Shown: positions 16,684-26,654 of the stretch, piece by piece
Layout: each line of letters begins with the position of its first letter
Numbering within the stretch: position 1 is the first letter of the stretch
From: an uncultured Hyphomicrobiales bacterium
GTDB lineage: Bacteria > Pseudomonadota > Alphaproteobacteria > Rhizobiales > Devosiaceae
Assembly (NCBI GenBank): GCA_903842455.1
Contig: CAIMLX010000161.1
Span: forward strand, 29,742-93,741
Reading direction: 5' to 3'
Length of the DNA stretch: 64,000 bases
Program-made: the position numbers and the translations under genes
Notes under the pieces: model-generated
What the model was told of the DNA's origin: nothing
The model's input: the letters and a program-made list of their open reading frames with translations, nothing else
Databases searched by the model: none

Positions 16684-19600
16684 TTATCCCGCAAGTGTTG
16701 CCACCGCGCCCGTTTCCCCGGCAATCCGGGCCATCCGGGACAGAATCGCCGCCGTTCCCTTCAGCCTCGCATCAGGAGTTGGCCAATCTCGGGCAAACAC
16801 GAGTTTCTGATCTGGTCGTACACGCACCTGCATCTGCCGATCGGAGATCAGCCGGACGAGCCCTGCAGGATTGGGGAACTCGTTGTTGCGCAGCGTGATG
16901 ATCGCACCCTTGGAGCCGGCATCGACCTTTTCGACATTGGCCTGCCGGCAGAGCGCCTTGACCAGAATGGTCTTGAGCAGCGCTTCGACCTCGGGCGGCA
17001 GCGGTCCGAAACGATCGATGAGTCCCGCGCCGGCCTCGTCGATATCGCGCATGTCGGTGAGGTCGCCGAGCTGGCGGTACAGCTGCATACGCACCTGCAA
17101 ATCCGGCACATAGTGCTCGGGAATCGCCACCGGCATGCCGAGCGAGATGGTGGGGCTCCACTCGCCCTTTTCCTCGAAATCGGTGTCACCGTTGCGTAGC
17201 GCTGCGACGGCCTCTTCAAGCATCGCCTGGTAGAGTTCGAACCCGACCTCGCGAATGTGGCCCGACTGCTCGTCACCCAGCAAGTTGCCGGCGCCGCGAA
17301 TATCGAGATCGTGGCTGGCGAGCTGAAAACCCGCTCCCAGGCTTTCGAGCGACTGCAGAACGCTCAGGCGCCGTTCGGCCGTGTCGTTGAGCTTGCGGTC
17401 GGGCGGGATGGTGAAGAGCGCATAGGCGCGCTGCTTGGCCCGGCCGATGCGGCCGCGGATCTGGTAGAGCTGGGCGAGCCCGAAATTGTCGGCGCGGTGC
17501 ACCACCAGCGTGTTGGCGTTCGGGATGTCGAGGCCGGATTCGACGATGGTGGTCGCCACCAGCACGTCGAACTTGCCGTCGTAGAAATTGTTCATGATGT
17601 CGTCGAGTTCGGTTGGCGGCATCTGGCCGTTGGCGACAACGAACGACACCTCGGGCACCTGCTGGCGCAGGAACTCCGCGATGTCGGGCTGATCCTTGAT
17701 CTTGGGCACGACATAGAACGCCTGCCCGCCGCGATACTTTTCGCGCAGCAGCGCCTCGCGGACGCTGAGCGGATCGAAGGGCGAGATGAAGGTGCGTATG
17801 GCGAGGCGATCGACCGGCGGCGTCGCCAGCAGGCTGAGATCGCGAACGCCGGTCAGGGCGAGCTGCAAAGTGCGCGGAATCGGTGTGGCCGTGAGCGTCA
17901 GCACATGGACGTTGCCCTTCAGTTCCTTCAGCCGCTCCTTGTGGCCAACGCCGAAGTGCTGCTCCTCGTCGATGATCAGCAGGCCGAGGTCCTTGAACTC
18001 GACCGACTTGCTGAGCAAGGCGTGCGTGCCGATGACGATGTCGAGTTTGCCGTTCTTCAGCTCTTCCTTGGCTCCCTTGAGCTGCTGCGCCGAGACGAGG
18101 CGGGAGGCCTGCGCCACCCGCAGCGGCAGACCGGCGAAACGATCGCGGAAGTTGCGGTAGTGCTGGCGCGACAGCAGCGTCGTCGGCACGACCACCGCCA
18201 CCTGGCGGCCTGACATGGCGACGGCGAAGGCGGCGCGGAGGGCCACCTCGGTCTTGCCAAAGCCGACGTCGCCGCAGACGAGCCGGTCCATGACCTTGCC
18301 AGACGACAAGTCCTCGAACACGGCGTTGATGGCGACGAGCTGGTCCTCGGTCTCTTCGTAGGGGAAGCGGGCGGCGAACTCCTCGTAGAGGCCGGGCTGG
18401 ATGTCGATCGGCGGCACTAGTGTGAGCGCGCGCAGCGCAGCAATCTTGATCAGCTGGTCCGCCATCTCGCGGATGCGCTTCTTCAGCCGGCTCTTCTTGG
18501 CCTGCCAGGCTACGCCGCCGAGCTTGTCGAGTTCGCCGACATCGGTGCCGTAGCGGGTGAGAAGCTCGATGTTCTCGACCGGCAGGTAGAGCTTGGTGTT
18601 CTGCGCATATTCGATCTCGACGCAGTCGTGCGGGGCGCCGGAGACATCGATCGTCTTCAGCCCGAGAAAGCGGCCGATGCCGTGATCGACGTGCACGACC
18701 AGGTCACCGGCAGCGAGGCTGGCGGCTTCGGTGAGCGCGTCGGAGGCTTTCTTGCGCTTCTTGGGGCGCAGCAGGCGCTCGCCGAGAATGTCCTGCTCGG
18801 CCAGCACCAGCATATCGTCGGTGGCAAAGCCGGTCTCGAGGCCGAGCACGACGATGGCAGTCGTGTCGGCTGAGGTGGTCTCGGCGTCGAGCCAGTTCTC
18901 GGCAAGGCGGGGGTGCTCGAGGCCGTGATCCTTCAGCACCTGGACCATGCGGTCGCGCGAGCCTTCGGACCAGCAGGCAATAATGGTGCGGCGTTTCTTC
19001 TTCTGTTCGGCCTTCAGCAGGTTGACCACGGCGGTGAACAGGTTGACGTCCTGCGCCTGCCGCTCGGCGGCGAAGCTATGGGTCAGCCGGCCGCCGGCAT
19101 CGTCGCTCTTTTTGCCGTCGGGCGCGAGGAAGGGCGACAGCTGCAGCACGCCGCCCTTGGGGGCCAGGGCGTAGAGCGGCTGCTCCATCTCGTAGAGCAG
19201 ATCGGGCTTTACCGGCTTGTAGGGAGCGGCGCCGCCGGTGTTTTTCTCGTGCCGGGCCTATTCGCGAGCCTCGTAGTAGTCGGTGATCTGGGTCTGGCGG
19301 TCCGCGTAGGCTTCCTTGGCCTGCTCGTCGAAAACGAAGGGAGCCTCGTCGGTATAAGCGGTGAGGTGGTCGAGGCGCTCGTAGAAGAACGCCAGCCAGT
19401 GCTCGACGCCGGGGTAGCGCTGGCCTGCGCTGACGGCGGCGTAGAGCGGATCGTCCACCGTGTTTCCGCCGAAGGTAGCGGTGTAGCGCTGGCGGAAGCG
19501 CCTGATACCGTCTTCGGTGAGCAGCACCTCGCTCATCGGAGCGAGCGCCATGCGCTTGAGGTTGCCCGTGGTGCGCTGGGTATCGGCGTCGAAGGTGCGG

Positions 19601-20178
19601 ATGGACTCGAGCTGGCGACCGAAGAAATCGAAACGGAGCGGGGCTTCCTGCCCTGCGGGATAAAGGTCCACAAGGCCGCCGCGCACGGCATATTCGCCCT
19701 GCTCACGCACCGTGGGCACGCGGAGGTAGCCGTTGCCGGAGGCCCAGGCGATCAGCTTGTCGCTGTCGACGACCTGCCCGGCGGCTGCCGAAAAGCTCAT
19801 GCCGCGCACGACGTCGAGCGGCGGCAGCTTCTGCACCAGCGCGTTGACCGTGGTGAGGACGATGGCGCCTTTCACGGCGCCCGAGGCAATCGCCGAGAGC
19901 GTCGTCATGCGGGCGGCGATAGTGACGCCGTTGGGCGAGACGCGGTCGTATGGCAGGCAGTCCCAGGCGGGGAGTTGGAGCACCGGATGACCGGGCATCA
20001 ACTGCTCGAGGATCTCCGACATGCGCTGCATTCGGCGGCCGTCGCGCGCGACGAAGACGGCGGCAACCGGTTGATCCGCATTGCCTTTCAGGCGGTTCTC
20101 GACGAGGCGTGCGAGCACTACCGGCTGCATGCCATCGGGGACATTGGAGATAGTGCGGTCAGGCTTGATGTCGGTCAT
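16684..20178 (-). pseudogene. mfd: Transcription-repair coupling factor Mfd, interrupted by an in-frame amber codon
   Basis: Read through, this frame gives 1164 residues, the normal Mfd length. The N-terminal UvrB-like module (codons 1-306, 19258-20178 as an ORF) is followed by TAG at 19260-19258. The same frame then continues with Mfd-like linker sequence (HEKNTGGAAPYKPVKPDLLYE) to an internal ATG at 19188 and on to the end. The downstream part contains the CarD-like RNA-polymerase-interaction domain (GDLVVHVDHGIGRFLG, about 491), the RecG-like motor with GDVGFGKTE (637-645) and DEEQ (737-740), and the C-terminal regulatory domain. No frameshift is involved. Options are a true nonsense mutation giving two fragments, a sequencing error, or suppression. 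TAG ends other genes here (rpsK), so recoding is unlikely. Confidence 0.9.
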
Positions 20179-20456
20179 GACGCGGTCTTGAAGGCCAGGA
20201 GGTCGGCAAGGAGGTCCCTGTCGGCGTCAGGCGGCATCGGCAGGCTGCCCATCAGCCAGTCGAGGAGGTCGGTATCCATTTCCTCGAGGAGTGCCTCGAA
20301 GCGATCGAGCTCCGCTGGCGACATGGTCGGCAGCCGGGCATCGGCGTAGGGCCCGAGCATCAGGTCCATTTCGCGGGTGCCGCGGTGCCAGGCACGGTAG
20401 CGCAGGCGGCGCAGCCGCATAGACAGTTCTTCACCGGCTGCTTTTTCAGGGGCCAT
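20175..20456 (-). CDS. sdhE: FAD assembly factor SdhE
   Basis: This 93-residue protein of the SdhE/Sdh5 family promotes covalent flavinylation of the succinate dehydrogenase flavoprotein subunit. The key RGxxE motif is visible as HRGTREMDLMLG, followed by the conserved acidic helix (LDRFEALLEEMDTDLLDWLMG). The stop overlaps the mfd start (ATGA), so mfd translation is coupled to sdhE. It is divergent from recG. Confidence 0.92.
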   Translation of the reverse strand: MAPEKAAGEELSMRLRRLRYRAWHRGTREMDLMLGPYADARLPTMSPAELDRFEALLEEMDTDLLDWLMGSLPMPPDADRDLLADLLAFKTAS

Positions 20457-20543
20457 GAGCGGGTCGTCTCGGGGAATGGTTGCCTCTGATACGCGGTTCT
20501 CCCCGGCCTGTCACGAGCCCATGGAATCCAATACGTTGTTGCT

Positions 20544-22652
20544 ATGTCCCGCCCCCCTGCCCTCGATCCACTGTTTCGTTCGCTCCACTCCATCAAGGGG
20601 GTTGGTCCGCAGCTTTCCGCCCTGCTGACGCGGTTCTTCGGGGCGCCGGAGGGACAGGAGGCCATTGCGCTCGACCTGTTGATGCACATGCCGACCGGGG
20701 TGGTGGACCGGCGGCGGATGGATGGCATTGCCGGGACGTTCCACAACCAGGTGGCGACGCTGAAGCTGCATATCGACCGGCATTTGCCGCCGCCGCGGGG
20801 GCGGCCGGGCGTGCCGCACCGAGTGTTCGCGCATGACCAGACCGGGGAAATCCAGCTTGTCTACTTTCGGGCGCAGGGCGGTTGGGTGGAAAAGCTGCTG
20901 CCGGTCGGGGAGGACCGGTATGTCTCTGGGACCATTGGTTTTTTCAACGGCGATAAGCAGATCACGCACCCCGACTACGTCGTCGAGGCCGACAAGTTCG
21001 ACGAGATGCCGCTGGTGGAGCCGGTCTATCCGCTGACGCAGGGACTGAGCTCCCGGGCGCTGACCAAGCTCACCCGGCAGGTGCTCGGGACGCTGCCGGA
21101 GCTGCCGGAATGGGGGACGCCGGAGACGCTCGCCAACTTCAAATGGCCGAGCTTTTTCAAGGCGATGCACCTCGCGCATGAGCCGGAGACACCGGACGAT
21201 GCGCAGCTCTGGTCGCCGGCGCGGATGCGGCTCGCCTATGACGAGTACCTGGCAGGGCAGCTGGCGCTGCTGATCGTCCGCTCGCAACTGGTCGCGCCTC
21301 GCGGAATAGCGCGGACTTTCAACGGGTTGATCACCGGGGCGGTGACGGCCGCCCTGCCTTATACGCTCACTGAGGGACAGCGGCTGGCGGTCGAGGACAT
21401 TCTCGCCGATCTCGCCGCGCCTGAGCGGATGTCGCGGCTGGTGCAGGGTGACGTGGGGGCCGGCAAGACCGTGGTGGCCCTGATGGCGATGGCGGCGGTG
21501 GCCGAGAGCGGCGCCCAGTCGGTGATGATGGCGCCGACGGAACTGCTGGCAAATCAGCACTTTAGGTCCCTTGCGCCGATCTGCGTGAAGGCGGGCCTCG
21601 GGATCGAACTGCTGACCGGGAAGATGCCGGCGGCGGATCGGCGGGCGGCGCTGGAGCGGCTGAAGTCCGGGGAGAGCACCATTGCGGTGGGGACGCATGC
21701 GCTGTTCCAGAGCGGGGTGGAGTTTCACAACCTGGGGCTGACGGTGGTGGACGAGCAGCACCGGTTCGGGGTGCACCAGAGATTGGCGTTGTCGGAGAAG
21801 GGGTTACATGCCGACCTGCTGGTGATGACAGCGACGCCGATCCCGCGGACGCTGGTGCTGACGCACTTTGGCGACATGGCCGTGTCGATCATCCGCGACA
21901 AGCCGCGTGGACGGCAACCGATTGATACGGCTGTACTTTCCATCGGCGAGTATGGTCGGGTGGTGCAGCGGTTGCAGGCGCGGATTGCCGAGGGGGCGCA
22001 GGCGTTCTGGGTCTGCCCGCTGGTGGAGGAGAGCGAGCACCTCGAGGTGATGGCGGCAGAGGAGCGGTTTGCCGAACTGAAGAAGGTGTTCGGCGACCAG
22101 GTGGTGCTGGTGCACGGCAAGATGTCGGCGGCGGCAAAAGCTGATGCGATGGAACGGTTTAGCCGGAACGACGCAAAGGTTCTGGTGGCGACGACGGTGA
22201 TCGAGGTGGGGGTGGATGTGCCCAATGCCTCGATCATGATCATCGAGCATGCCGAGCGGTTCGGGCTGGCGCAGCTGCATCAGTTGCGGGGGCGCGTCGG
22301 GCGCGGCAGCCAGCGGTCGGCGTGCCTGCTGCTCTACAAGGAGCCGCTGTCGGAGACGGCGACGGCGCGACTGGAGACGATCCGGAAGACTGAGGACGGG
22401 TTCGAAATTGCCGAGAAAGATCTGGAGCTTAGGGGCCAGGGCGACGTGCTGGGGACGCGACAGTCGGGCATGCCGGGGTATCATTTGGCGGTGCCGGACG
22501 TGCACCGGCATCTGCTCGAGTGGGCGCATGCGGACGCCAAGGCGGCCCTGACGCGTAACCCGGGACTGACCGGTCCGGAAGGCGAAGCGCTGCGAACGCT
22601 GCTTTATCTGTTCCGCAAAGACCTGGCTTTGCCACTCATTCGTGCGGGTTAG
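20544..22652 (+). CDS. recG: ATP-dependent DNA helicase RecG
   Basis: This 702-residue branched-DNA helicase remodels stalled forks and recombination intermediates. It has the N-terminal wedge/OB domain (about 1-150), Walker A GDVGAGKT (302-309) and DEQH (403-406). Motif III follows as MTATPIPRT and motif VI-region QLRGRVGRGSQRS. The C-terminal part includes ELRGQGDVLGTRQSG, typical of RecG. Length and all motifs are normal. It is divergent from sdhE/mfd and convergent with the DUF2237 gene. Confidence 0.97.
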   Translation: MSRPPALDPLFRSLHSIKGVGPQLSALLTRFFGAPEGQEAIALDLLMHMPTGVVDRRRMDGIAGTFHNQVATLKLHIDRHLPPPRGRPGVPHRVFAHDQTGEIQLVYFRAQGGWVEKLLPVGEDRYVSGTIGFFNGDKQITHPDYVVEADKFDEMPLVEPVYPLTQGLSSRALTKLTRQVLGTLPELPEWGTPETLANFKWPSFFKAMHLAHEPETPDDAQLWSPARMRLAYDEYLAGQLALLIVRSQLVAPRGIARTFNGLITGAVTAALPYTLTEGQRLAVEDILADLAAPERMSRLVQGDVGAGKTVVALMAMAAVAESGAQSVMMAPTELLANQHFRSLAPICVKAGLGIELLTGKMPAADRRAALERLKSGESTIAVGTHALFQSGVEFHNLGLTVVDEQHRFGVHQRLALSEKGLHADLLVMTATPIPRTLVLTHFGDMAVSIIRDKPRGRQPIDTAVLSIGEYGRVVQRLQARIAEGAQAFWVCPLVEESEHLEVMAAEERFAELKKVFGDQVVLVHGKMSAAAKADAMERFSRNDAKVLVATTVIEVGVDVPNASIMIIEHAERFGLAQLHQLRGRVGRGSQRSACLLLYKEPLSETATARLETIRKTEDGFEIAEKDLELRGQGDVLGTRQSGMPGYHLAVPDVHRHLLEWAHADAKAALTRNPGLTGPEGEALRTLLYLFRKDLALPLIRAG

Positions 22653-22688
22653 TGCGCGCGTAGGCCAGAAACTTCTGCCAGTTCTTCG

Positions 22689-23075
22689 TCAGTCGACGGA
22701 GTATCGCCGGAGGACGTCGATTTCGACATAGCGGAGGACGCTCTGATGGGTGGCGGCGAGCACCACGCGCGGGGCCATGCCGGCTTCAAGGGCTTCGATC
22801 CAGCGGGGGGCGAGGAGGCACCAATGATCGCCTGCCTTGAGGCCGGGGAAGGCGTATTCGGGCATCGGGGTGGAGAGGTCGTTGCCCTTCGATTTCGAGA
22901 AGGCGAGAAAGGCGTCGGTGGCTTCGATGCAGACGGTGTGTCGCGCCTGGCCGTCGGGGCCGGTGATGCAATGGCCGGTGCGGTAGAAGGCGGTGAGCGG
23001 GCTCATGGAGCACGGCCTCAGCGGCTCGCCGAAGACGTTGAGTTCGGGCGGACCCTCGAAGAACGGCTTATTCAA
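22689..23075 (-). CDS. DUF2237 family protein
   Basis: This 128-residue cytoplasmic protein matches DUF2237 throughout: NVFGEPLRPCSMSPLTAFYR, HCITGPDG, HTVCIEATDAFLAFSKSKGN, FPGLKAGDHWCLLAPRW, AATHQSVL. The conserved cysteines and histidine suggest metal or redox chemistry, but the function is unknown. The start appears to be TTG at 23075, overlapping the glmS stop by 8 bp, so it is the second gene of a glmS operon. Confidence 0.85.
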   Translation of the reverse strand: MNKPFFEGPPELNVFGEPLRPCSMSPLTAFYRTGHCITGPDGQARHTVCIEATDAFLAFSKSKGNDLSTPMPEYAFPGLKAGDHWCLLAPRWIEALEAGMAPRVVLAATHQSVLRYVEIDVLRRYSVD

Positions 23076-24894
23076 CGGTCACGCTCTTGGCGAGGTTACG
23101 CGGCTGGTCGACGTCCGTGCCCATGAAGGTGGCGGTGTGGTAGGCGAGCAGCTGCACCGGGATGGTGGCGAGGATCGGGGCGACGAAGCTCGAGACCTTG
23201 GGGAGCACGATGATCTCGGCGACGCCGTGGCCGACGGTCGCCGCGCCCTCTTCGTCGGTGATGAGGATGATCTTGCCGCCGCGGGCTGCGACTTCCTGCA
23301 TGTTGGAGAGGGTCTTTTCCATCAGATCGTCGGACGGGGCGACGACGATGACCGGCATCTGCTCGTCGACGAGCGCGATGGGACCGTGCTTCAGCTCGCC
23401 GGCGGCATAGCCCTCGGCGTGGATGTAGCTGATTTCCTTGAGTTTCAGGGCGCCTTCCATGGCGATGGGGAACATCTGGCCGCGGCCGAGATAGAGCACG
23501 TCCTTGGCCTTGCTCAGCCCCTTGGCGATGCGTTCGATCTCGGCTTCGGTGCCGAGCGCCTGCGAGATAGCGGAGGGGAGTTCGACGAGGGCGCGGACCA
23601 GTTCCTCCTCCTGCCCCTCAGCCAGCGTGCCGCGGGCAACGGCAGCGGCTACAGCGAGCGAGGCAAGCGCCGTCAGCTGGGCGGTGAAGGCCTTGGTGGA
23701 GGCGACGCCGATTTCGGGACCGCAAAGGGTCGGGAACACTACCTGGCTTTCCCGCGCGATGGTGGACTCAGGCGAGTTCAGCAGCGCCGTGATGTACTGG
23801 CCTTCGCGGGCGCAGTAGCGGAGCGCGGCGAGGGTGTCGGCGGTCTCACCGGACTGCGAGATGAAGAGGCTGGCGCCGCCCGGCGACAGCGGCGGCTCGC
23901 GGTAGCGGAACTCGCTCGCCACATCGACATCGACCGGCAGGCGGGCGTAGCGCTCGAACCAGTATTTCGCGACCAGGCCGGCATAGTAGGCGGTGCCGCA
24001 GGCGGAGATGGTGAGGCGGGTCAGCGACTTGAAATCGAAGGGCAGCTCTTCACGCAGCGCCACCTTTTCGGCACCCATATCCACGTAATGGCTGAGGGTG
24101 TGCGAGATGGTTTCGGGCTGCTCGTAGATCTCCTTGGCCATGAAATGGCGGTGGTTGCCCTTGTCGACCAGCAGCGCCGAAGCGTTGGAGACCAGCATCT
24201 CGCGCTTGACGATGGCATCCTCGCCGTCGCGGATGGTGACGCCATCCTTGGTCATCACCGCCCAGTCGCCATCGAGCAGGTAGCTCAGCCGCGAAGTGAA
24301 GGGGGCGAGCGCCATGGCGTCGGAGCCGAGGTACATTTCGGTTGCGCCATAGCCGATGGCGAGCGGCGCGCCGCGGCGGGCGGCGATGAGCAGCGCATCC
24401 TGGCCCTTGAACATGAAGGCGAGCGCGAAGGCGCCGCGCAGCGATTTCAGGGTGCGGGCGACCGCCAGCTCGGGATCGAGGCCGCGATCGAGTTCGCGGG
24501 TGACCCAGAGGGCGACGGATTCGGTGTCGGTCTGGGTTTTCGGGAGGTAGCCGTCCTTGGCCAGGTCTTCCAGCAACTCGCGGAAATTCTCGATGATGCC
24601 GTTGTGGACGACGGCGACCTTGTCGGTGGCGTGCGGGTGGGCGTTGCCCTCGGTGGGGGCGCCGTGGGTGGCCCAGCGGGTATGGCCGATGCCGATATTG
24701 CCGCCGAGCGGCTCGAAATCGAGCTTGGCGCGGAGGTTGCCGAGCTTGCCTTCGGCGCGGCGGCGGCTGATCTGGCCGGACTCGAGCGTCGCGACGCCGG
24801 CGCTGTCGTAGCCGCGGTACTCGAGACGCTTCAGGGCGTCGACCAGCCGGGGCGCGACGGGTTCAATGCCGATGATTCCGACGATGCCGCACAT
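23068..24894 (-). CDS. glmS: Glutamine-fructose-6-phosphate aminotransferase (isomerizing)
   Basis: This 608-residue cytosolic enzyme makes glucosamine-6-phosphate from fructose-6-phosphate and glutamine, the first step to UDP-GlcNAc for peptidoglycan and LPS. The N-terminal Ntn glutaminase domain starts MCGIVGIIG with Cys2 as nucleophile. Two SIS domains follow (about 280-430 and 455-600), with SQSGETADT and the C-terminal LAKSVTVE. GlmU is encoded 250 bp upstream on the same strand, separated by a repeat-rich spacer. I saw no glmS ribozyme, as expected for a proteobacterium. Confidence 0.98.
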   Translation of the reverse strand: MCGIVGIIGIEPVAPRLVDALKRLEYRGYDSAGVATLESGQISRRRAEGKLGNLRAKLDFEPLGGNIGIGHTRWATHGAPTEGNAHPHATDKVAVVHNGIIENFRELLEDLAKDGYLPKTQTDTESVALWVTRELDRGLDPELAVARTLKSLRGAFALAFMFKGQDALLIAARRGAPLAIGYGATEMYLGSDAMALAPFTSRLSYLLDGDWAVMTKDGVTIRDGEDAIVKREMLVSNASALLVDKGNHRHFMAKEIYEQPETISHTLSHYVDMGAEKVALREELPFDFKSLTRLTISACGTAYYAGLVAKYWFERYARLPVDVDVASEFRYREPPLSPGGASLFISQSGETADTLAALRYCAREGQYITALLNSPESTIARESQVVFPTLCGPEIGVASTKAFTAQLTALASLAVAAAVARGTLAEGQEEELVRALVELPSAISQALGTEAEIERIAKGLSKAKDVLYLGRGQMFPIAMEGALKLKEISYIHAEGYAAGELKHGPIALVDEQMPVIVVAPSDDLMEKTLSNMQEVAARGGKIILITDEEGAATVGHGVAEIIVLPKVSSFVAPILATIPVQLLAYHTATFMGTDVDQPRNLAKSVTVE

Positions 24895-24979
24895 GTTTAC
24901 CCTCGTGAGTTTCGAGCGCGGCGTTGCAACCGCGCCTCCTCGCCCCTGGCGGGAGAGGATAGTGGAGCTTGGCGGCTTG

Positions 24980-25053
24980 GCCGCCTAGCGGAACTGAGGA
25001 GAGGGGGTGTGCGCGGGTTGCGAGACCCCCTCTCCTCAGCTTCGCTAGGCCGC
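24980..25053. repeat. Large imperfect inverted repeat in the glmU-glmS spacer
   Basis: Arms of 29 bp at 24980-25008 and 25025-25053 match at most positions (inner part CTGAGGAGAGGGGGT against its complement is perfect) around a 16-bp loop. A further small CTCCCC/GGGGAG hairpin follows near 25075-25095. The 251-bp gap has no gene. It resembles a mobile intergenic (MITE- or ERIC-like) element rather than a terminator, since no T-run follows. Confidence 0.6.
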
Positions 25054-25145
25054 TTTGCGACCAGCTTCGCTATGCTCCCCCACCGAGGGGGAGGAGGCGC
25101 GACGGCCAGACTGTGCCACAAGACACCCCGCCAAGATTTGCATGT

Positions 25146-26501
25146 CTACTTCCCAGCTTTCGCGCGTTTGATGGCTTCGGCGCGGGCGCGGAGTTTTGGC
25201 GCGTAGCCGGGCTTGTTTTCCTGCCGGGCGCGGCTGATGGCCAGCGCTTCGGGCTCGACGTCCTGGTTGATGGTGCTGCCTGATGCCGTGTAGGCGCGGT
25301 CGCCCACCGTGACCGGGGCGACCAGCGAGGTGTGGGAGCCGATGAACACGTCCTCGCCGATGACGGTCTTCGACTTGTTCACGCCATCGTAGTTGGAGGT
25401 GATGGTGCCAGCGCCGATATTGGTGCGGGCGCCGATCTCGGCATCGCCGAGATAGCTCAGGTGGCCGGCCTTCACGCCGTCGCCGAGCGTTGATTTCTTG
25501 ACCTCGACGAAGTTGCCGAGGTGGACGTTCTCGCCCAGGGTGGCGCCGCCACGGATGCGGGCGAACGGGCCAATGCTGGCGCCCTGCCCGATCACAGCAT
25601 CCTCGATGTCGCAGAAGGCGCGGATCTCGACGCCATCGCCGATCTTCACGCCAGGGCCGAAGACGACGTTGGGGAAGATGGTGACGTCGCGGCCGATCTC
25701 GGTGTCGTAGCTGAAGTAGACGCTGTCGGGGTCGCGCAGGGTGACGCCAGCGCGCATGAAATCGTCGCGGCGGAGCTGCTGGAACTGCGCTTCGGCCTGG
25801 GCGAGCTTGCGGCGATCATCGACGCCGATGACCTCGTTGGCGTCGGCCTCGACGAACTCGACGCGGCGGCCGTCGGCATTGGCGAGCTCGACGGCGTCAG
25901 TGAGGTAGAATTCGCCCTTGAGGTTGGCATTGCCGATGCGATCGATCACCGAGCGCAGGGTAGCGGCGCGAAAACCCATGATGCCGGAATTGCAGAGGCC
26001 GACCTGGCGTTCGGCCTCGGTGGCATCCTTGTGCTCGCGGATGGCGAGGAGGCGGCCGTTCTCGGTGAGCAAGCGGCCATAGCCGGTGGTATCGACGGGG
26101 CGGAAGCCGACGACGACGATGTCGGCGCCGGCATCGAGCCGCTCGGCGATGCCCGAGAGCGTCGCCTTCGAGACCAGCGGCGTATCGGCATAGAGCACGA
26201 TGACGTGGCCGGCGGCATCCTTGTAGACCGCTTCGGCCTGGCGGACCGCATGGCCGGTGCCCTTGCGCTCATGCTGGGTAGCGAAGCTGGCGCTGGGGGC
26301 GATGCCGGCCACCATCTGTTGCACCGCGTCGTGGCCGGGGCCGATGACCACGGCAAGCGAGGTGCTGCCAGCGGCGACGGCGGTGCGGACGGCGTGGCCG
26401 ACCATGGGCAGGCCGCCGACCTGGTGGAGGACCTTCGGGAGTGCCGATCGCATCCGGGTGCCTTCGCCGGCGGCAAGGATGATCGACAGCAGATCAGTCA
26501 T
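25146..26501 (-). CDS. glmU: Bifunctional GlcNAc-1-P uridylyltransferase / GlcN-1-P acetyltransferase
   Basis: This 451-residue enzyme catalyses the last two steps to UDP-GlcNAc. The N-terminal pyrophosphorylase domain has LAAGEGTRMRSALPKVLH at about residues 10-27. The C-terminal left-handed beta-helix hexapeptide domain carries acetyltransferase (from about 250; NFVEVKKSTLGDGVKAGHLS). The ATG at 26501 precedes TDLLSIILAAGEGTRM as in homologues; the frame extends 56 codons upstream but that part is not conserved-looking. It is divergent from the SPOR-like gene. Confidence 0.97.
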   Translation of the reverse strand: MTDLLSIILAAGEGTRMRSALPKVLHQVGGLPMVGHAVRTAVAAGSTSLAVVIGPGHDAVQQMVAGIAPSASFATQHERKGTGHAVRQAEAVYKDAAGHVIVLYADTPLVSKATLSGIAERLDAGADIVVVGFRPVDTTGYGRLLTENGRLLAIREHKDATEAERQVGLCNSGIMGFRAATLRSVIDRIGNANLKGEFYLTDAVELANADGRRVEFVEADANEVIGVDDRRKLAQAEAQFQQLRRDDFMRAGVTLRDPDSVYFSYDTEIGRDVTIFPNVVFGPGVKIGDGVEIRAFCDIEDAVIGQGASIGPFARIRGGATLGENVHLGNFVEVKKSTLGDGVKAGHLSYLGDAEIGARTNIGAGTITSNYDGVNKSKTVIGEDVFIGSHTSLVAPVTVGDRAYTASGSTINQDVEPEALAISRARQENKPGYAPKLRARAEAIKRAKAGK

Positions 26502-26654
26502 TGATGGTGGCCCCTGGCACCTGAAGCATTCCGGCGCTCGCTTCGCGCCCACGCGTCGCGGAATCGCGGTTTCCCCTGCGTTTATGGCACCAAGATGTTG
26601 GGAATCCGATAACGCGGTTAGCCAGTGGTAAACTGCGTTGCCGATTCGTGGCCG

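Noticed and set aside
19189..19260. Frameshift in mfd
   Set aside because: Stop and downstream start are in the same frame (distance divisible by three), so a point nonsense change explains it better.
23068..24894. glmS ribozyme in the glmS leader
   Set aside because: This ribozyme is found in Gram-positive bacteria and the spacer shows repeat-type inverted arms rather than the ribozyme core.
22993..25206. Very long open frame on the plus strand opposite glmS
   Set aside because: It is an antisense shadow caused by high GC; glmS on the minus strand has all family motifs.
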